A stretch of 64,000 bases of DNA from Burkholderia sp. Ax-1719 (GCF_011753055.1 NZ_VWWJ01000011.1:1-64000), one strand, 5' to 3'. Positions 49,234 to 60,112 are shown, counted from the first letter of the stretch. Translations and numbers: made by a program. Notes: a model not told the origin generated them from the letters alone.

Positions 49234-50943
49234 TTGATCATTCTCGGCATATCAGATTCGCACAATGCCGCGGCCTGTCTTTACAAGGAAGATGGCAGCC
49301 TCTTCGCATTGCAGGAGGAACGGCCAAGCCGGACCAAAAATTATTTCGGCGTGCCCAAGCGGGCCATCGCCAAATTGCTGGCCGAACATAATCTCACGCC
49401 GGACGACATCGACGAGGTGGCGCTGGCCAATCTGACCCCGTTCAAGCCGCGCAACCGCGAACAGACCATCGCGGCGTTTCGCGAGGCGGGTCAATGGAAG
49501 GGGCGCGTCAAGGAATGGCTGCGTCATTCGCCGATCTTCGCCGCTGAGCAGAAGCGCCGCCGCGAAGCGCGTATTCGCGCCTACGTCGAATTGGGTTTTC
49601 CGGAAAAAAAGCTGAAAACCTACGAACACCATTCCTGCCATGCGGCCACCGCCTACCACGGCAGCGGCTTCTATGACAAACCCGTGCTGGTGATTACTGT
49701 CGATGGCGCGGGCGACGGACTCTGCTGCACCATCGGCATCGGCACCGACGGCGCGATCAAACGCCTTTACAGCGTCGATTGGAGCCACTCCATCGGCATG
49801 GTCTACGGTCTTGTGACCTACATGACCGGCATGGTGCCCGACGAGCACGAATACAAGCTGATGGGTATGGCGCCCTACGCGTCGCCGGCGGCTGCAAAGC
49901 GCATCTGCGAAAAGATGTGCGCGCTGTTCGAATGGGATGAGTCGGGCAAGCCGGTATGGCGGCGTCGTGCCGGGGTTCCGCATGTGATGCACATGCAGAA
50001 GACCCTGGAGGCGATCTTCTTCGAAGAACGCTTCGACGCGATGATGGCTGGCGCGCAATTGTTCGTCGAGAACATGATGTGCGAACTGGCGCGCCGCGCG
50101 ATCGCCGAGACCGGCATCCGCGATCTGGTCTGCTCGGGCGGGGTCTTCATGAATGTGAAGGCCAACAAGATGATCCTGGAGTTGGACGAGGTCAACAGCC
50201 TCTATATCTTCCCCTCCTGCGGCGACGAAACCAACGCCATCGGCGCTGCCTATCAAGCCGTGGCGCAGCGCCGCGGCGGCAAGAGCGTGGCCCCGCTCAA
50301 GGGCTTCTATCTTGGCCCGGAATGGAGCGAGGCAGCCATTGCCGAGGCGCTGAAGCCGTTGCAGGACGAAGGTTTCGCTACGGTCGACAAGCCCGCCGAC
50401 ATCAATGCGGCGGTGGTCGATTGCCTGACCAATGGCGAAGTGGTGGCCCGCTTTGCCGGACGTGAGGAGTTTGGTGCGCGCTCGCTCGGCAACCGCGCGA
50501 TTCTGGCCGATCCGCGCGATTCCGCGATCATCCAGACCATCAACAAGATGATCAAGAGCCGCGATTTCTGGATGCCGTTCGCCAGTTCGCTTCAGGCGGA
50601 ATCCGAAAGCGACTATCTGATCAACGCCAAGGGCACGCCCGCGCCCTATATGATTCTGTCGTTCGATACGACGGAATTGGGCGCGAACTCACTGTCGGCC
50701 GGCGTGCATCCCTACGACAAGACGGTTCGTCCGCAGGTCGTGACGCGCGAAGGCAATCCGGATTACTGGGGGCTTATCGATCTGTTCCGCAGCAAGACGG
50801 GCGTTGGCGCGCTGCTCAACACCTCGCTGAACCTGCATGGACTGCCGCTCGTCCATTCGCCAGCGGACGCTATCGAGGTGCTGCGTCGCTCCGGGCTGGT
50901 GCGTCTGCAAATCGGCCCGTTCCTGGTGACGAAGAACGTCTAG
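49234..50943 (+). CDS. Carbamoyltransferase, NodU/CmcH family
   Basis: Transfers a carbamoyl group from carbamoyl phosphate, through carbamoyl-AMP, to a hydroxyl of a sugar or secondary metabolite. The 569 residues include the N-terminal Kae1-like domain (ILGISDSHNAAACLY, YEHHSCHAATAYHGSGF with metal-binding His, VDGAGDGLCCTIG, GGVFMNVKANK) and a C-terminal YrdC-like part (FAGREEFGARSLGNRAILADPRD, NTSLNLHGLPLVHSPADAI). The start is TTG at 49234, with GGGAG about 8 bp upstream. It lies next to LPS-core genes and an acyltransferase gene, so surface-glycan carbamoylation is plausible. A strong terminator follows. Confidence 0.88.
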   Translation: MIILGISDSHNAAACLYKEDGSLFALQEERPSRTKNYFGVPKRAIAKLLAEHNLTPDDIDEVALANLTPFKPRNREQTIAAFREAGQWKGRVKEWLRHSPIFAAEQKRRREARIRAYVELGFPEKKLKTYEHHSCHAATAYHGSGFYDKPVLVITVDGAGDGLCCTIGIGTDGAIKRLYSVDWSHSIGMVYGLVTYMTGMVPDEHEYKLMGMAPYASPAAAKRICEKMCALFEWDESGKPVWRRRAGVPHVMHMQKTLEAIFFEERFDAMMAGAQLFVENMMCELARRAIAETGIRDLVCSGGVFMNVKANKMILELDEVNSLYIFPSCGDETNAIGAAYQAVAQRRGGKSVAPLKGFYLGPEWSEAAIAEALKPLQDEGFATVDKPADINAAVVDCLTNGEVVARFAGREEFGARSLGNRAILADPRDSAIIQTINKMIKSRDFWMPFASSLQAESESDYLINAKGTPAPYMILSFDTTELGANSLSAGVHPYDKTVRPQVVTREGNPDYWGLIDLFRSKTGVGALLNTSLNLHGLPLVHSPADAIEVLRRSGLVRLQIGPFLVTKNV

Positions 50944-50958
50944 CCTGATTCGCGCAAA

Positions 50959-50997
50959 AAGGCCCTCTGGCTCAGCAGTATCCAGAGGGCCTTCTTG
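50959..50997 (+). terminator. Rho-independent terminator after the carbamoyltransferase
   Basis: AAGGCCCTCTGG (50959-50970) pairs perfectly with CCAGAGGGCCTT (50982-50993), an 11-nt loop, and a short CTTGT tail. It also has an A run on the 5' side, so it may stop the convergent acyltransferase transcript too. Confidence 0.85.
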
Positions 50998-51059
50998 TGA
51001 TGCTGGCGGTGGCCGGGAGACCGCCGCCACAATCAGCCGGGAGCATCCTGGCAGCTAGC

Positions 51060-52208
51060 TCAGGATGGGCTCCCAAGCCGCTTGCGCATGATCGACATCA
51101 CCGCAGAACGAACCGCATCGGTTTTCGCTTCGAACAGGTGATAGACAAGCGTCGCCCACGCGATCGCCGCAACACAATCCAAAGAAAATTTCGCGAGCAG
51201 GACGGGCGTCATGGGCGACATTTGCCACGGCGTATGCAGCAGCGCACACCCCAGAATCAGCAGGGGGAGGTGCGTGAGATAGAGCGAGTACGAGATCTTT
51301 GAGGACCAGTCGGCGAATCGGATATAGAACAACGATTTGCACGGCGTCGTCTGGCACTTGACGGTATAGATCAGCGCGCAAACCGCGATCGCGACAGCCA
51401 GCTCGGCGAAATACAGCGGCAGATGGAGCTTTTTGACGCCGAGAAAGAAAATAATAAAGAGCAGGCCCGCGATCGAGGCCGCCCAGTTTGCATGTCGCGC
51501 GGGAATACGGCGCGGCACTACCGACATTGCAGCGCCGGCTAGCCATGTCAGGAACAAAACGCTGTTGTGAACGCCAATGAGCGAAACGATAACGGCGATG
51601 CCGACGCCATACGCCAGCCGGCTGAGCGTATCCGTGCTAAAGCGGATCGCCAGCATGCCCATCGGGAACAGCATGTAGTACCAGAATTCGTTCGCCAGGC
51701 TCCACAACGTGACATTAGTGCCAAGCGTGGGGACGAAAATCGTTTGAAGAAACAGGATGTTTCCCGCGATCACGGGAATACTGCGTATCTGGCTCCAATT
51801 CTCCGGCAAAACATAAATCTGTCCAGGCGGCGACGAGTAAATACTGCCATTTCCAGCCAGATAATGAAAACCGATCGAATCGATCAGGATGCCGATAAAA
51901 ACTGCCGGAACCAGCACAACCCACAACCGCACAAGACGTTTGATCAGATAGGACGACCAGTTCCACGTGCCGGTTCGCATGTCCCTCAAGACACTGCCGC
52001 CAACGAGGTAGCCGCTCAACACGAAAAAAACCATGACCGCTTCGTCGCCGATGGTCAGTTCATGAAAACCGGTTTTTCCTGTGAGACTGGAGAAAAACAA
52101 TCCGCGGGCATGGCCAAGGGTGACGATCAATGCCGCGGCACCTCGAATCGCGTCGAGGTGGACCTTTGTCCATGTCGAATGCTGTTGGGCTGAAGATGTC
52201 ACAATCAC
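51060..52208 (-). CDS. Membrane acyltransferase, acyltransferase-3 (OafA) family
   Basis: Inner-membrane enzyme that O-acylates (often acetylates) surface glycans. The 382 residues have about ten hydrophobic segments. The N-terminal signature is present: VHLDAIRGAAALIVTLGHARG with the catalytic His, then MVFFVLSGYLVGGSVL and the SYLIKRLVRLWVV Arg cluster. Later WSLANEFWYYMLFP is also typical. It is convergent with the carbamoyltransferase, and the two together may decorate one glycan. Its promoter would lie in 52209-52570. Confidence 0.88.
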   Translation of the reverse strand: MIVTSSAQQHSTWTKVHLDAIRGAAALIVTLGHARGLFFSSLTGKTGFHELTIGDEAVMVFFVLSGYLVGGSVLRDMRTGTWNWSSYLIKRLVRLWVVLVPAVFIGILIDSIGFHYLAGNGSIYSSPPGQIYVLPENWSQIRSIPVIAGNILFLQTIFVPTLGTNVTLWSLANEFWYYMLFPMGMLAIRFSTDTLSRLAYGVGIAVIVSLIGVHNSVLFLTWLAGAAMSVVPRRIPARHANWAASIAGLLFIIFFLGVKKLHLPLYFAELAVAIAVCALIYTVKCQTTPCKSLFYIRFADWSSKISYSLYLTHLPLLILGCALLHTPWQMSPMTPVLLAKFSLDCVAAIAWATLVYHLFEAKTDAVRSAVMSIMRKRLGSPS

Positions 52209-52686
52209 CCCGTTCTGCCGTTTGCCCGGTGGTTCAGAGATTGAAATTCCGTCGTTCTGAAACGCCTTGATCCGTAGATGCGACTACGGTGCGTTAGCGA
52301 GCCGGGTTTTACTGCATTTTTCTCGATCGTTGCGGCGCACACTATAGTTGAAATTGACGCGCCGTACATCTGCCAAACGTTTGCCGCCATAAAACTCCTT
52401 AATTGAGTTTTCCGGCTGTCATCACGTGGCCGATATCGGATCGGGCGCAGAGGTCGAAAGGCGGCAAAACTTTGATGTGAAGCGCGTACCAGAAGCGGGC
52501 GTTCCGGCCAGCGGACTGCAAGCATACCTGACGAATATGACGTGATCGAATCGTTCGGGGCGGCCCACGGGAAACAGGCGCTGGATCAGCCTCGCTGATC
52601 CAGCGCCGACGCGCGAGCGCATGGTAGCACGCCCGAGGTGGCGCAAATCAATCCAGCCGAAGAGAGCAAAAGAGGATAAAAGAGGG
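52209..52686. other. 478-bp region between ureG and acyltransferase
   Basis: No gene. It carries the urease operon terminator (52577-52607) and an A+T-rich stretch (about 52300-52400) that should hold the acyltransferase promoter. No clear hexamers were found. Confidence 0.5.
52577..52607 (-). terminator. Terminator of the urease operon
   Basis: GGCGCTGGATCAG (52577-52589) and CTGATCCAGCGCC (52595-52607) form a perfect 13-bp stem with a 5-nt loop. Reading on the minus strand it is followed by TGTTT. It lies 80 bp after the ureG stop. Confidence 0.65.
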
Positions 52687-53334
52687 TCAAGCGTGCGAGC
52701 GGCTATCGTCGACGAATAAACCTCGTCGTTCGATAAACGCAATCACCTGTTCGAGACCGTCGAGCGCCTTGAGATTGCACATCACGAAGGGCCGCTCGCC
52801 GCGCATCTTTTTTGCATCCGACGCCATCACGTCCAGATTCGCGCCCACCAGCGGCGCGAGATCGGTCTTGTTGATCACCAGAAGATCCGATTTCGTGATG
52901 CCAGGGCCGCCCTTGCGCGGAATCTTCTCGCCGCCTGCCACGTCGATCACGTAGATCGTCAGATCCGATAGCTCGGGACTGAAGGTGGCCGCGAGATTGT
53001 CGCCGCCCGATTCGATAAAGACGATGTCCGCATCCGGAAAGCGCGTGAGCATCTGGTCGACGGCTTCGAGGTTGATCGAGGCGTCTTCGCGGATCGCGGT
53101 GTGCGGGCAGCCGCCCGTTTCCACGCCCATGATGCGCTCGGCGGGCAGGGCGCCCGCGACCGTCAGCAGGCGCTGGTCTTCCTTCGTGTAGATGTCGTTG
53201 GTGATGGCCACGAGGTCATAGCGCTCGCGCATGGCCTTGCAGAGCATTTCGAGCAGCGTGGTCTTGCCGGACCCAACCGGGCCGCCAACGCCGACGCGCA
53301 GCGGCGGCAGTTTCTTGGTGCGTTTGATGTTCAT
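52687..53334 (-). CDS. ureG: Urease accessory GTPase UreG
   Basis: GTPase that delivers nickel to apo-urease together with UreD(H), UreF and UreE. The 215 residues contain the P-loop GVGGPVGSGKTTL, the metal-binding CPH in VETGGCPHTAI, ESGGDN and the NKTD guanine motif. The ATG at 53334 precedes the usual MNIKRTKKLPPLRVGVGG start; the frame is open further upstream but without homology. It is the last gene of the operon, 41 bp after ureF. Confidence 0.96.
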   Translation of the reverse strand: MNIKRTKKLPPLRVGVGGPVGSGKTTLLEMLCKAMRERYDLVAITNDIYTKEDQRLLTVAGALPAERIMGVETGGCPHTAIREDASINLEAVDQMLTRFPDADIVFIESGGDNLAATFSPELSDLTIYVIDVAGGEKIPRKGGPGITKSDLLVINKTDLAPLVGANLDVMASDAKKMRGERPFVMCNLKALDGLEQVIAFIERRGLFVDDSRSHA

Positions 53335-53374
53335 GAGTCGTGCGATGCAGGTGCGGATGAGTTCAGGTGCGAAT

Positions 53375-54064
53375 TCAGGAGCGGAACAAGCGCGAATACT
53401 GCGATTCGTGCCGCGCGGACAGAATGCCGAGTTGCGGTGCAAAGGTATTGAGCGAGTCGGGCGGCGTAGCGAGTGCACGCGCGACCGCCTCTTCGATCTT
53501 TGGTCGCAGCGCCACCACGATGCGCTGCCCCGCAAGCTGGCCGAGCGGCACGGCCTTGAGCGCCGCCGCCGTCTGGTTCTCGACCCAGCTGAACGCGTAG
53601 GCCGCGAGCGTGGCTTGTGCGCTCGCATCGTGCGCCCAGGCCGCGAAGGCGAAGGCGGTGGGCTGCGCGATGGGCGTCATGCGTTCGAGCGTGGCGCGCC
53701 GTTCGGCATCGCCCCATTCAAGTTGCGCGCATAACTGACGCAGTGACCAGCCCATTTGCGCGGTCTCGCGCCGTAGCTCCGCCGATTCGCGGCTGGCGAT
53801 GAATTCCGCGTTGGCTTCGATCAGCGCCTGCGCGGCCGGTGCATCGTGCGTGCGCCAGCGTTCGAGCTGATGCGCGATAAACGGCAATTCGCCGGGCGCG
53901 AGCACATGAGCGAGGCCGTTGGCGATCCAGTGCGCGACATCGTCCGCCTGAGCGAGCAAGCCGACGTCGATCGCCGCTTCGAGCCCCTGCGAATAGCTAA
54001 ACGCGCCGATCGGCAGCGCGGGCGACGCCAGATGCAGCAGCGCCGTGAATTCAGCGATGTTCAT
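53375..54064 (-). CDS. ureF: Urease accessory protein UreF
   Basis: Helical scaffold that connects UreD(H) with UreG during nickel insertion. The 229 residues start MNIAEFTALLHLASPALPIG and AFSYSQGLE, the invariant UreF block, and end SARHESQYSRLFRS, the conserved C-terminus needed for binding UreD. The start lies inside the last codons of ureE (14-bp overlap), so translation is probably coupled. Confidence 0.96.
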   Translation of the reverse strand: MNIAEFTALLHLASPALPIGAFSYSQGLEAAIDVGLLAQADDVAHWIANGLAHVLAPGELPFIAHQLERWRTHDAPAAQALIEANAEFIASRESAELRRETAQMGWSLRQLCAQLEWGDAERRATLERMTPIAQPTAFAFAAWAHDASAQATLAAYAFSWVENQTAAALKAVPLGQLAGQRIVVALRPKIEEAVARALATPPDSLNTFAPQLGILSARHESQYSRLFRS

Positions 54065-54698
54065 GGCTGTGGTCGTGAGCGTGGCCGTCGCAGTGCGCGT
54101 GATCGTGGCCGCAGTCGTGGTCATGAGCGTGCGCGTGGTCGTGCGAATGACCATGATCGTGCGAATGCGCGTGACCATGATGCTCGTCGAACACGCGCTG
54201 CGCGAGCGCGTAGTCTTCGGCGAAAGTTTCGTCGTGACCATGCTTATGGCCGCCGCCGAGGTGACGTCCATACGCTCCCGATTCCGGCTGGAACGACAGT
54301 TCCGCTCGCTCGACCAGAGCGCCAAGACGCTTGAGCATGTCTTCGAGCACCGGATCGGCTTCGAGCTTCAGTTCATCGACGTCCACTTCCACGGGCGTAT
54401 GACGATTGCCGAGGTGATAGGCCGCACGAGTCAGCGTAAGGCGATCGTGCGCGCGCACGCGCAGCACGCTTTGCGCTGCCGCGACCACGCGCACGAGGCC
54501 GCCATCGTCGGCGACGAGCATGTCGCCTTCGCGCAGGATCGTGCCGCGCGGCAGCACCACGCCCACTTCTTCGCCGCTGTCGAGCGTGGCCGCAAAGCGG
54601 CTCTTGCAGCGCATGTCGTACGGCAGCGTGAGCGTGGGGGCGCGTTTCACCAGCACGCTGGCGAGCTTCGCGGTGAGTCGTTTGTCGATCGTACGCAT
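54051..54698 (-). CDS. ureE: Urease nickel metallochaperone UreE with His-rich tail
   Basis: Binds nickel and hands it to the UreDFG complex. The 215 residues have the N-terminal peptide-binding domain (LPYDMRCKSRF, GVVLPRGTILREGD) and the C-terminal metal-binding domain (YHLGNRHTPVEVD, PESGAYGRHLGGGHKHGHDE). The tail of about 40 residues consists mainly of His, Asp and Ala with two Cys (for example HDHGHSHDHAHAHDHD). This is longer than in many UreE and should store several nickel ions. It overlaps ureF. Confidence 0.96.
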   Translation of the reverse strand: MRTIDKRLTAKLASVLVKRAPTLTLPYDMRCKSRFAATLDSGEEVGVVLPRGTILREGDMLVADDGGLVRVVAAAQSVLRVRAHDRLTLTRAAYHLGNRHTPVEVDVDELKLEADPVLEDMLKRLGALVERAELSFQPESGAYGRHLGGGHKHGHDETFAEDYALAQRVFDEHHGHAHSHDHGHSHDHAHAHDHDCGHDHAHCDGHAHDHSHEHR

Positions 54699-54727
54699 AT
54701 CAGTGCTTCAAAACTTGAGGGCGGAAC

Positions 54728-56434
<1,707 letters not shown>

Positions 56435-56477
56435 ATCGGATTCCTGATGAATTCGAAACGTAATGCGGGCGCGCCGC

Positions 56478-56783
56478 TCAGAGCGGGCCCATCACCTTGC
56501 CGCTGAAGCCGTAGACGGCGCGATCGCCCGCAAGCGCCACCAGTTCGACGGTGCGCTCCTGGCCGGGCTCGAAGCGCACGGCGGTGCCCGCCGCGATGTT
56601 CAGGCGAAAGCCGCGTGTGGCTTCGCGGTCGAACGCCAGCGCGTCGTTGACTTCGTAAAAGTGAAAGTGCGAGCCGATCTGCACGGGCCGGTCGCCCGTG
56701 TTTGCGACCGTGACGGTGACGGTTTCGCGGCCCACGTTGAGTTCGATTTCGCCATCGTCGATGAGCATTTCGCCGGGGATCAT
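56478..56783 (-). CDS. ureB: Urease beta subunit UreB
   Basis: Structural subunit, 101 residues. MIPGEMLIDDGEIELNVGRE and IGSHFHFYEVNDAL are invariant UreB blocks, and the C-terminus YGFSGKVMGPL is also typical. It is 9 bp after ureA, and the two are surely co-translated. Separate ureA and ureB genes fit a Burkholderia-type urease. Confidence 0.97.
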   Translation of the reverse strand: MIPGEMLIDDGEIELNVGRETVTVTVANTGDRPVQIGSHFHFYEVNDALAFDREATRGFRLNIAAGTAVRFEPGQERTVELVALAGDRAVYGFSGKVMGPL

Positions 56784-56792
56784 GCGCGCGCC

Positions 56793-57095
56793 TCAGGGAA
56801 TCGGATGGTGGACGGTGACGAGCTTGGTGCCGTCGGGGAAGGTGGCTTCCACCTGGATATCGGGGATCATTTCGGGCACGCCTTCCATCACGTCGTCGCG
56901 CGTGAGCAGCGTGGTGCCGTAGTGCATGACCTCGGCGACGGTCTTGCCGTCGCGGGCGGCTTCCATCAGCGCGGCGCTGATGAAGGCGACGGCCTCCGGG
57001 TAATTGAGCTTGAGGCCGCGGGCGCGGCGCCTTTCGGCGAGCAGCGCGGCGGTGAAGATCAGGAGCTTGTCTTTCTCGCGTGGCGTGAGCTTCAT
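56793..57095 (-). CDS. ureA: Urease gamma subunit UreA
   Basis: Structural subunit, 100 residues starting MKLTPREKDKLLIFTAALLAERR. GLKLNYPEAVAFIS and VQVEATFPDGT-type sequence (here IQVEATFPDGTKLVTVHHPI) identify it. It is separated from ureD by 315 bp, so a second promoter may drive the structural genes. Confidence 0.97.
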   Translation of the reverse strand: MKLTPREKDKLLIFTAALLAERRRARGLKLNYPEAVAFISAALMEAARDGKTVAEVMHYGTTLLTRDDVMEGVPEMIPDIQVEATFPDGTKLVTVHHPIP

Positions 57096-57410
57096 CGTTC
57101 TGGGTCTTGGGCGGTGTGCTGGGTGCTGGGTCCGGGTCGTTCTCCAGCGCGCGAGCCAGCGAGGCTGATGCGAAGCGAATACGCGCGCCGTCCAGTTGGG
57201 TGCCGGATCAGCTTACGGGAGGCAGGTTACGGCCAGCTTGCAGTCTCGCGCGCAGCGCGCGAATCAGTGCAAGCTGACAGCAAGGGTTGTGCCAATGAAG
57301 GGGACAGCGCGAATGCACCAGCTGCGATGCGTTTGTGCACCGCATTGGCGATGAAATGGCGGGTTGTCGTGCGTGAGCGCGGGGAAGTGCGCCGAAGTGG
57401 TGCGCTACGT
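57096..57410. other. 315-bp gap between ureD and ureA
   Basis: No gene supported; frames here are shadows with Arg-rich composition. CAGCTTGCA (57234-57242) and TGCAAGCTG (57268-57276) form a hairpin with an inner CG-rich stem, perhaps an attenuator or mRNA-processing site between ureD and the structural genes. Confidence 0.45.
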
Positions 57411-58337
57411 TCAGGTTGTCCACAGGCGCAGCGGCGCGCCCTTGACGCCGTGCACGAACGGCCGCAACTGCGACCAGCATTGCGCGAGCGTGTTCTGTAA
57501 AGGCTCCATCGAACGCGCGACCACGCGCACGAGCAGCACGCCCGGCGCGACGCAGCTCGCGCCCGAACGCAACGCGTCGTCGAAGGGCAGCGTCGCGGCC
57601 AGGTCCTGCGCGAGCGCGTCGTTGCACGCCGGGCCGATTGCCCACAGCACGCCAAACGCCGGATAGCCTGCAAGCCCCTGCGGCGCGTCGCGCAGCGGAT
57701 CGGCAGCGTCGATCAGCGCGCGCTCGAACCACAGCAGTTGCTCTTCGGCGAGGGCTTCTGCGGCCTCTTCGGCATGAGGCGTCGCGGTGCGAACCACGCG
57801 CGTGAGCGAGCGCACCATGCCCGCAGACCAGCGCTCACCGGCTGCCTGACGGCCCAATTGCATGGCGTCCCAGCCGATGGCTGTCGCGCCTTCGGCGAGC
57901 GTCAGCGAAAAATCCAGTTCCGCGTGCGCGTGATCGAAGACGAGATTGTTCTGCGGCAGCCAGTCGAACTTCGCGCCTGCGCCCACGCGCACGTGGATGC
58001 GCTGGCGGGCGGTGCGGCCATTCGACTTGTACCACTTGGTTGCGCCCGGCGTGGTGATAACCGCGTGTGCGCCATCGCCCACGTTCACGTCGATGTCGAG
58101 CCGGTCGCCGCCCGCGATGCCCGCCGGCGGGTGCACGATTACCGCGTGGCAGATCGCGTCGCCTTCGGGGTAGAGCGGTCGTTGCACGCGCAACGGACCG
58201 GCATGCAGACGATGCGTGAGCGCCGTACGCGCCTTCTGCAGCTCGAAGCCGAGTTCGAGCTTCGCAGCCCATTCGGGCGGCGCGGTATGGCGAAGGGGGG
58301 TGTTGGCGAGCGCGGCGTGGTCTTCGTGGAGCGACAT
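57411..58337 (-). CDS. ureD: Urease accessory protein UreD (UreH)
   Basis: Scaffold that binds apo-urease first and channels nickel from UreG. The 308 residues have the family blocks AKLELGFELQKARTALTHR, GPLRVQRPLYPEG, HPPAGIAGGDRL and TPGATKWYKSNG, and end PLRLWTT as usual. It is the first gene of the urease operon. 190 bp separates it from the methyltransferase stop upstream, enough for a promoter. Confidence 0.95.
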   Translation of the reverse strand: MSLHEDHAALANTPLRHTAPPEWAAKLELGFELQKARTALTHRLHAGPLRVQRPLYPEGDAICHAVIVHPPAGIAGGDRLDIDVNVGDGAHAVITTPGATKWYKSNGRTARQRIHVRVGAGAKFDWLPQNNLVFDHAHAELDFSLTLAEGATAIGWDAMQLGRQAAGERWSAGMVRSLTRVVRTATPHAEEAAEALAEEQLLWFERALIDAADPLRDAPQGLAGYPAFGVLWAIGPACNDALAQDLAATLPFDDALRSGASCVAPGVLLVRVVARSMEPLQNTLAQCWSQLRPFVHGVKGAPLRLWTT

Positions 58338-58527
58338 GCGCAGTAAGCTGAAAAGACGAACGATGGAGGATCGCCTGCCATTCCGTCAATCTGCCAAAAA
58401 TAGCCCTGCGTAGGCTCATGGTGAATGCGTGGCCCAACCCGGCGGTCCAGTCCGGCGAGATTACCACGCGCGTCCAGCGCGAGACCAGCCCGCGATTTTC
58501 ATGGAAGCCTGCAAGGCCAGCGCGCGA

Positions 58528-59223
58528 TTACGCGTCGGCGGTATCCTGCCAGGTCGCCACGTGGCTCTTGGGGAACACCAGCCATTCGGAGCGGATGTCG
58601 GTTGCCGGGAACAGATGTTTTAGCTGTGCGCGGGAAAGCGGCCGGGTATGGAATACGGCCATATACATTTCGTCGCTCAGCGGCCCACGGAATTCCCGGT
58701 GAAAACGCCTGAGAAGCCGGATCTGCAATGCGTCGGCCATCCAGTGAACGAACGGCAGCAGAAAATGTTGCTCAAGCGGAAACTCAAATGCGGGCACCTG
58801 GATCCAGCCGCAGCGCCCGACGCGGCGCGCTTCGTTCGCGGCCTTGCGCATATCCAGCCATGATCCAACGTGCTCGATGACAGAGTTGCAGATCACGAGG
58901 TCGAATGACTGATCGCCGAAGCGGCTCAAGTCCCTTGCATCGCCGGTCAAAAGCGAAACGGTTGCGCGCAGGCTTTCCTCGTTCGGCGGCAGGCCTTCAT
59001 AAGCGCCGGGAAGATTGATCAGGCTGATATTGCATTTATTGCGCGTCGCTTCCGGAATGGACAGCCAGAAAACCAGCGAGCCGCCAATATCAAGAACATT
59101 TGCCGGCCGATCGTTTTCCAGCCAGAACTTCTCGATCATCCCGACGAGTCGCTGATTGCGGCGTTTGCGGAAAAACATGCTCACGGGCTTCAGATAGGAT
59201 GGGAACACCGTTAACGCACCCAT
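58528..59223 (-). CDS. Class I SAM-dependent methyltransferase
   Basis: A 231-residue methyltransferase. The SAM site is VLDIGGSLVFWLSI (motif I, slightly unusual), motif III is DLVICNSVIEHVGSW, and VGRCGWIQVPAFEFPLEQHF lies in the C-terminal part. Such enzymes are frequent in polysaccharide gene clusters, where they act on sugars or terminal residues. Here the gene lies alone between the urea transporter and urease operons and is unrelated to urea use. It is A+T-richer than both. It could be an insertion or a relic of a surface-glycan block. Substrate unknown. Confidence 0.75.
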   Translation of the reverse strand: MGALTVFPSYLKPVSMFFRKRRNQRLVGMIEKFWLENDRPANVLDIGGSLVFWLSIPEATRNKCNISLINLPGAYEGLPPNEESLRATVSLLTGDARDLSRFGDQSFDLVICNSVIEHVGSWLDMRKAANEARRVGRCGWIQVPAFEFPLEQHFLLPFVHWMADALQIRLLRRFHREFRGPLSDEMYMAVFHTRPLSRAQLKHLFPATDIRSEWLVFPKSHVATWQDTADA

Positions 59224-59392
59224 CTATCGAGCGAGCAGGCAGTTGAATTTATTATTCGATGAATTGCGCCTCATTGTGTCAGTCTCTCAGTAGTTATTTA
59301 TTGTTACGCTAACGAAAGAAACTGTATCACAATGTAAGATAGATAGTTGCAGGCGCAATCACTGCCAAACGTTGTCGCGGTTCATTTCATCC

Positions 59393-60088
59393 TCACACCG
59401 CAATCAACTCCCGCACCCCGTCCGCATCCATCTGTGCGCCCGCGCCGCCCGCGACGATCTCGCCACGGCTCATCACCCAGTAGCGGTCCGCAATGGCCTT
59501 CGCGAAGTCGTAGTACTGCTCCACCAGCAATACCGTGAGATTCATCTCCTCCACGAGCCGCCGCAGCGTGCGGCCGATATCCTGAATGATCGACGGCTGA
59601 ATGCCTTCGGTCGGTTCGTCGAGAATCAACAGTTGCGGATCGCTCATCAGCGCGCGGCCAATCGCAAGCTGTTGCTGCTGACCGCCGGAAAGATCGCCGC
59701 CGCGCCGCGCCTTCATGTCCTTGAGCACGGGAAAAAGCGTGTAGATATGCTCGGGCACGCCCTTGGGCATGCGCTTTTTGCTTGCCGCGCCCACCAGCAG
59801 ATTTTCTTCGACGGTAAGGCGCGGGAAAATATCGCGCCCTTGCGGCACATACGCGAGCCCTTGCGCCACGCGCGCATGCGTGGGCAGCTTCGTAAGTGCG
59901 TGATCGCCCCACGCGATCGTGCCGCTCTTCGTCGGCACGACGCCCATCAGGCAGCGCAGCAGCGTGGTCTTGCCCACGCCGTTGCGGCCGAGCAGCACGG
60001 TGAGTTCGCCTTGCGGCACCGTCATCGAGACATTGCGCAGGATATGGCTGCCGCCGTAATACTGGTTCAGCGATTCGATATTCAGCAT
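59393..60088 (-). CDS. urtE: Urea ABC transporter ATP-binding protein UrtE
   Basis: One of two ATPases of the high-affinity urea importer (LivF-like). The 231 residues hold LLGRNGVGKTTLLRCLMG (Walker A), DLSGGQQQQLAIGRAL (signature) and LLILDEPTEGIQPS (Walker B). The start MLNIESLNQYYGGSHILRNV and VEEMNLTVLLVEQYYDFA are typical of UrtE rather than branched-chain amino-acid LivF. The context with urease also supports urea as substrate. Confidence 0.92.
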   Translation of the reverse strand: MLNIESLNQYYGGSHILRNVSMTVPQGELTVLLGRNGVGKTTLLRCLMGVVPTKSGTIAWGDHALTKLPTHARVAQGLAYVPQGRDIFPRLTVEENLLVGAASKKRMPKGVPEHIYTLFPVLKDMKARRGGDLSGGQQQQLAIGRALMSDPQLLILDEPTEGIQPSIIQDIGRTLRRLVEEMNLTVLLVEQYYDFAKAIADRYWVMSRGEIVAGGAGAQMDADGVRELIAV

Positions 60089-60112
60089 GGCTAATCAGTC
60101 AAGTTGGCGAGG

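Noticed and set aside
59347..59356. TGCAGGCGC half-palindrome near urtE
   Set aside because: Only half of the island palindrome, in G+C-rich context where it may occur by chance.
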